NCBI GenBank assembly: GCA_030630245.1
Contig: DAOVNL010000054.1
Coordinates: forward strand, 1-6,177
Reading direction: 5' to 3'
From: Candidatus Omnitrophota bacterium
Lineage (GTDB): Bacteria > Omnitrophota > Gorgyraeia > B26-G9
DNA: 6,177 bases
Position numbers and translations under genes: made by a program. Each line of letters begins with the position of its first letter. Within the stretch, counting starts at the first letter, position 1. Positions 5,348 through 6,177 of this stretch are shown here, piece by piece. The notes beneath the pieces were generated by a model, which worked only from the letters and a program-made list of their open reading frames with translations, had not been told where the DNA came from and did not search any database.

Positions 5348-5378
5348 TGTCATTCTGAGCCCGTAAGGCGAAGAATCT
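5348..5378 (-). repeat. Dispersed imperfect-palindrome repeat (GATTCTTCG...TCAGAATGAC type)
   Basis: On the minus strand the 31 nt run from AGATTCTTCG through CCTTACGGGC to TCAGAATGACA. The outer ATTCT/AGAAT and inner CC/GG pair, giving an interrupted hairpin. Sequences of this wording (TGTCATTCTGAG...GAAGAATCT) are familiar as dispersed intergenic repeats in many bacterial genomes, a recollection and not a search result. It begins at the stop codon of the GIY-YIG remnant and ends just before the gspG ribosome site. Confidence 0.6.
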
Positions 5379-5506
5379 TAAACAATTCCCTTATATAAAT
5401 CCTCCCAATAAGGGTTTGAGTTTTCTACTAATGCTATCTTTTTGCTACGTAACCAACTTTTGATCCGCTTCTCACGTTTTATCGCATTTATAATATCTTC
5501 AATATT
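5378..5506 (-). pseudogene. C-terminal remnant of a GIY-YIG nuclease gene
   Basis: Reading on in frame past the gspF stop gives 42 codons and a stop. The peptide contains DIINAIKREKRIKSWLRSKK (remnant residues 4-23) and NPYWEDLY (31-38). This matches the C-terminal half of small single-domain GIY-YIG family proteins (about 80-95 residues), whose typical wording is AIxREKQIKxWxRxKKxxLIE followed by NPxWxDLY. The N-terminal half, with the GIY and YIG strands and the catalytic Arg, is absent, because gspF coding sequence ends immediately before. No start codon or ribosome site is present. It is therefore a fragment, probably left by an insertion and deletion between gspF and gspG. The reading frame has no internal stop, so it is either recent or read through rarely. 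Confidence 0.82.
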
Positions 5507-6177
5507 TTATTGAACTATCAAGTTTAACTGAAATACAGGCAGAAGCATGGAGACAATAATGAAGCCGACAATAATACCCATGATCAAAATCATTAAAGGT
5601 TCAAGTAAATTCGTCATTATCTTAATTGCCTCATCAGTTTCCTCCTCATAAGTGAGCGCAAGCTCTTCCAATGCGCCTTCGATTTTACCTGATTCCTCAC
5701 CAACTATTACAAGATTAACCATAAACTTTGGAAAAAGAGAGCATCTGTCAAGGGTTGAGCCGAATGTTTCCCCCTGCTCTATTGCCTTATACCCCTTTCG
5801 CAGCTCCTGTCTTATAACTTCATTATCAAGAGTGGTAATGCTTTTCTGGATAGCACTCAGAAGCTGAATACCGCTTTTAAGCAGCAGTTCGAGAGTTCTG
5901 CTGAATTGGGCAAGTTCCGCTCTTAAAAATAAAGTGCCGAACACAGGGGTGCGTAATTTAATATGGCTTACAATCAATTTCCCTGCCTCAGCCGCCATCA
6001 AGCGTTTAACCAGGATAAATATCAGGGCCATTCCTGCAATAAATACAGGCCAGACCCATTGCTGGGTTAAAAAATTACTGACACTGATAAGAATTTTTGT
6101 CGGCAGAGGCAAATCCTGGCCTAAGCGCGTAAAAATACTAAGCAGCCGGGGCATAACAAAAGTAAGCATAAATATTA
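5507..6177 (-). CDS. gspF: GspF inner-membrane platform protein, C-terminal part (5' end outside window)
   Basis: The frame is open to the right edge (codons for Ile-Phe precede the Met at 6169), and GspF is normally about 400 residues. The Met at 6169 is therefore internal and about half the protein is visible. Counting from that Met, LTFVMPRLLSIFTRLGQDLP (2-21) follows the central membrane helix, another helix lies at about 38-55, and the second T2SSF domain spans about 80-190. That domain shows FSRTLELLLKSG (89-100) and GEESGKIEGALEEL (157-170). A last helix PLMILIMGIIVGFIIVSMLL (191-210) ends in LPVFQLNLIVQ, the family's normal end. GspF is the polytopic core of the platform, working with GspE and GspL. 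The stop codon is followed in frame by the GIY-YIG fragment. Confidence 0.93.
   Translation of the reverse strand, partial: IFMLTFVMPRLLSIFTRLGQDLPLPTKILISVSNFLTQQWVWPVFIAGMALIFILVKRLMAAEAGKLIVSHIKLRTPVFGTLFLRAELAQFSRTLELLLKSGIQLLSAIQKSITTLDNEVIRQELRKGYKAIEQGETFGSTLDRCSLFPKFMVNLVIVGEESGKIEGALEELALTYEEETDEAIKIMTNLLEPLMILIMGIIVGFIIVSMLLPVFQLNLIVQ

Noticed and set aside
5507..6169. The Met at 6169 as the start of a short 220-residue GspF.
   Set aside because: The frame stays open to the window edge and the residues before the Met continue the GspF membrane helix, so the gene is simply cut by the edge.

Overview
The window is an AT-rich bacterial segment in which every recognisable gene reads on the minus strand. 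It holds the distal part of a type II secretion (T2SS) operon of the Gram-negative, two-membrane kind, in the order gspF (5' end cut by the right edge) - gspG - gspI - gspJ - gspK - gspL - gspM. Below it come a broken REP-associated tyrosine transposase (RAYT) and, at the left edge, the first half of a cobalamin riboswitch that points out of the window. The PilM/PilN-like look of GspL, the PilO-like GspM ending in ISKIVIP, and the style of the dispersed repeats resemble uncultured Omnitrophota-type genomes. That is an impression from memory, not a demonstrated placement.

Layout in transcription order (right to left). The C-terminal 220 or so residues of the inner-membrane platform protein GspF end at 5507. 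The next 42 codons, in the same frame as gspF, are the C-terminal half of a GIY-YIG nuclease gene with no start of its own (5378-5506). A short dispersed palindromic repeat (5348-5378) follows. The major pseudopilin gspG (4926-5330) has a strong Shine-Dalgarno. Between it and the minor pseudopilin gspI lies a mosaic of decamer and heptamer repeats that runs into the gspI leader. gspJ, gspK, gspL and gspM then follow tightly: 12-nt gap, 4-nt overlap, 25-nt gap, 21-nt gap.

How the genes work together. GspF, GspL and GspM form the inner-membrane assembly platform. GspG is the main subunit of the periplasmic pseudopilus, and GspI, GspJ and GspK form its tip complex. The secretin GspD and the ATPase GspE are not in the window and may lie upstream. 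No gspH is seen between gspG and gspI.

Downstream of gspM (1-580) the DNA changes character. A 90-nt gap contains a weak hairpin and a 20-bp near-palindrome. The RAYT fragment that follows keeps its HUH motif but runs into a REP-type hairpin preceded by GTAG and stops at 98 residues. The cobalamin riboswitch then begins near 121 and probably controls a B12 transport or synthesis gene beyond the left edge. I found no wholly new system. The unusual material is the accumulation of mobile-element relics and short repeats at the loose joints of an otherwise ordinary T2SS operon.
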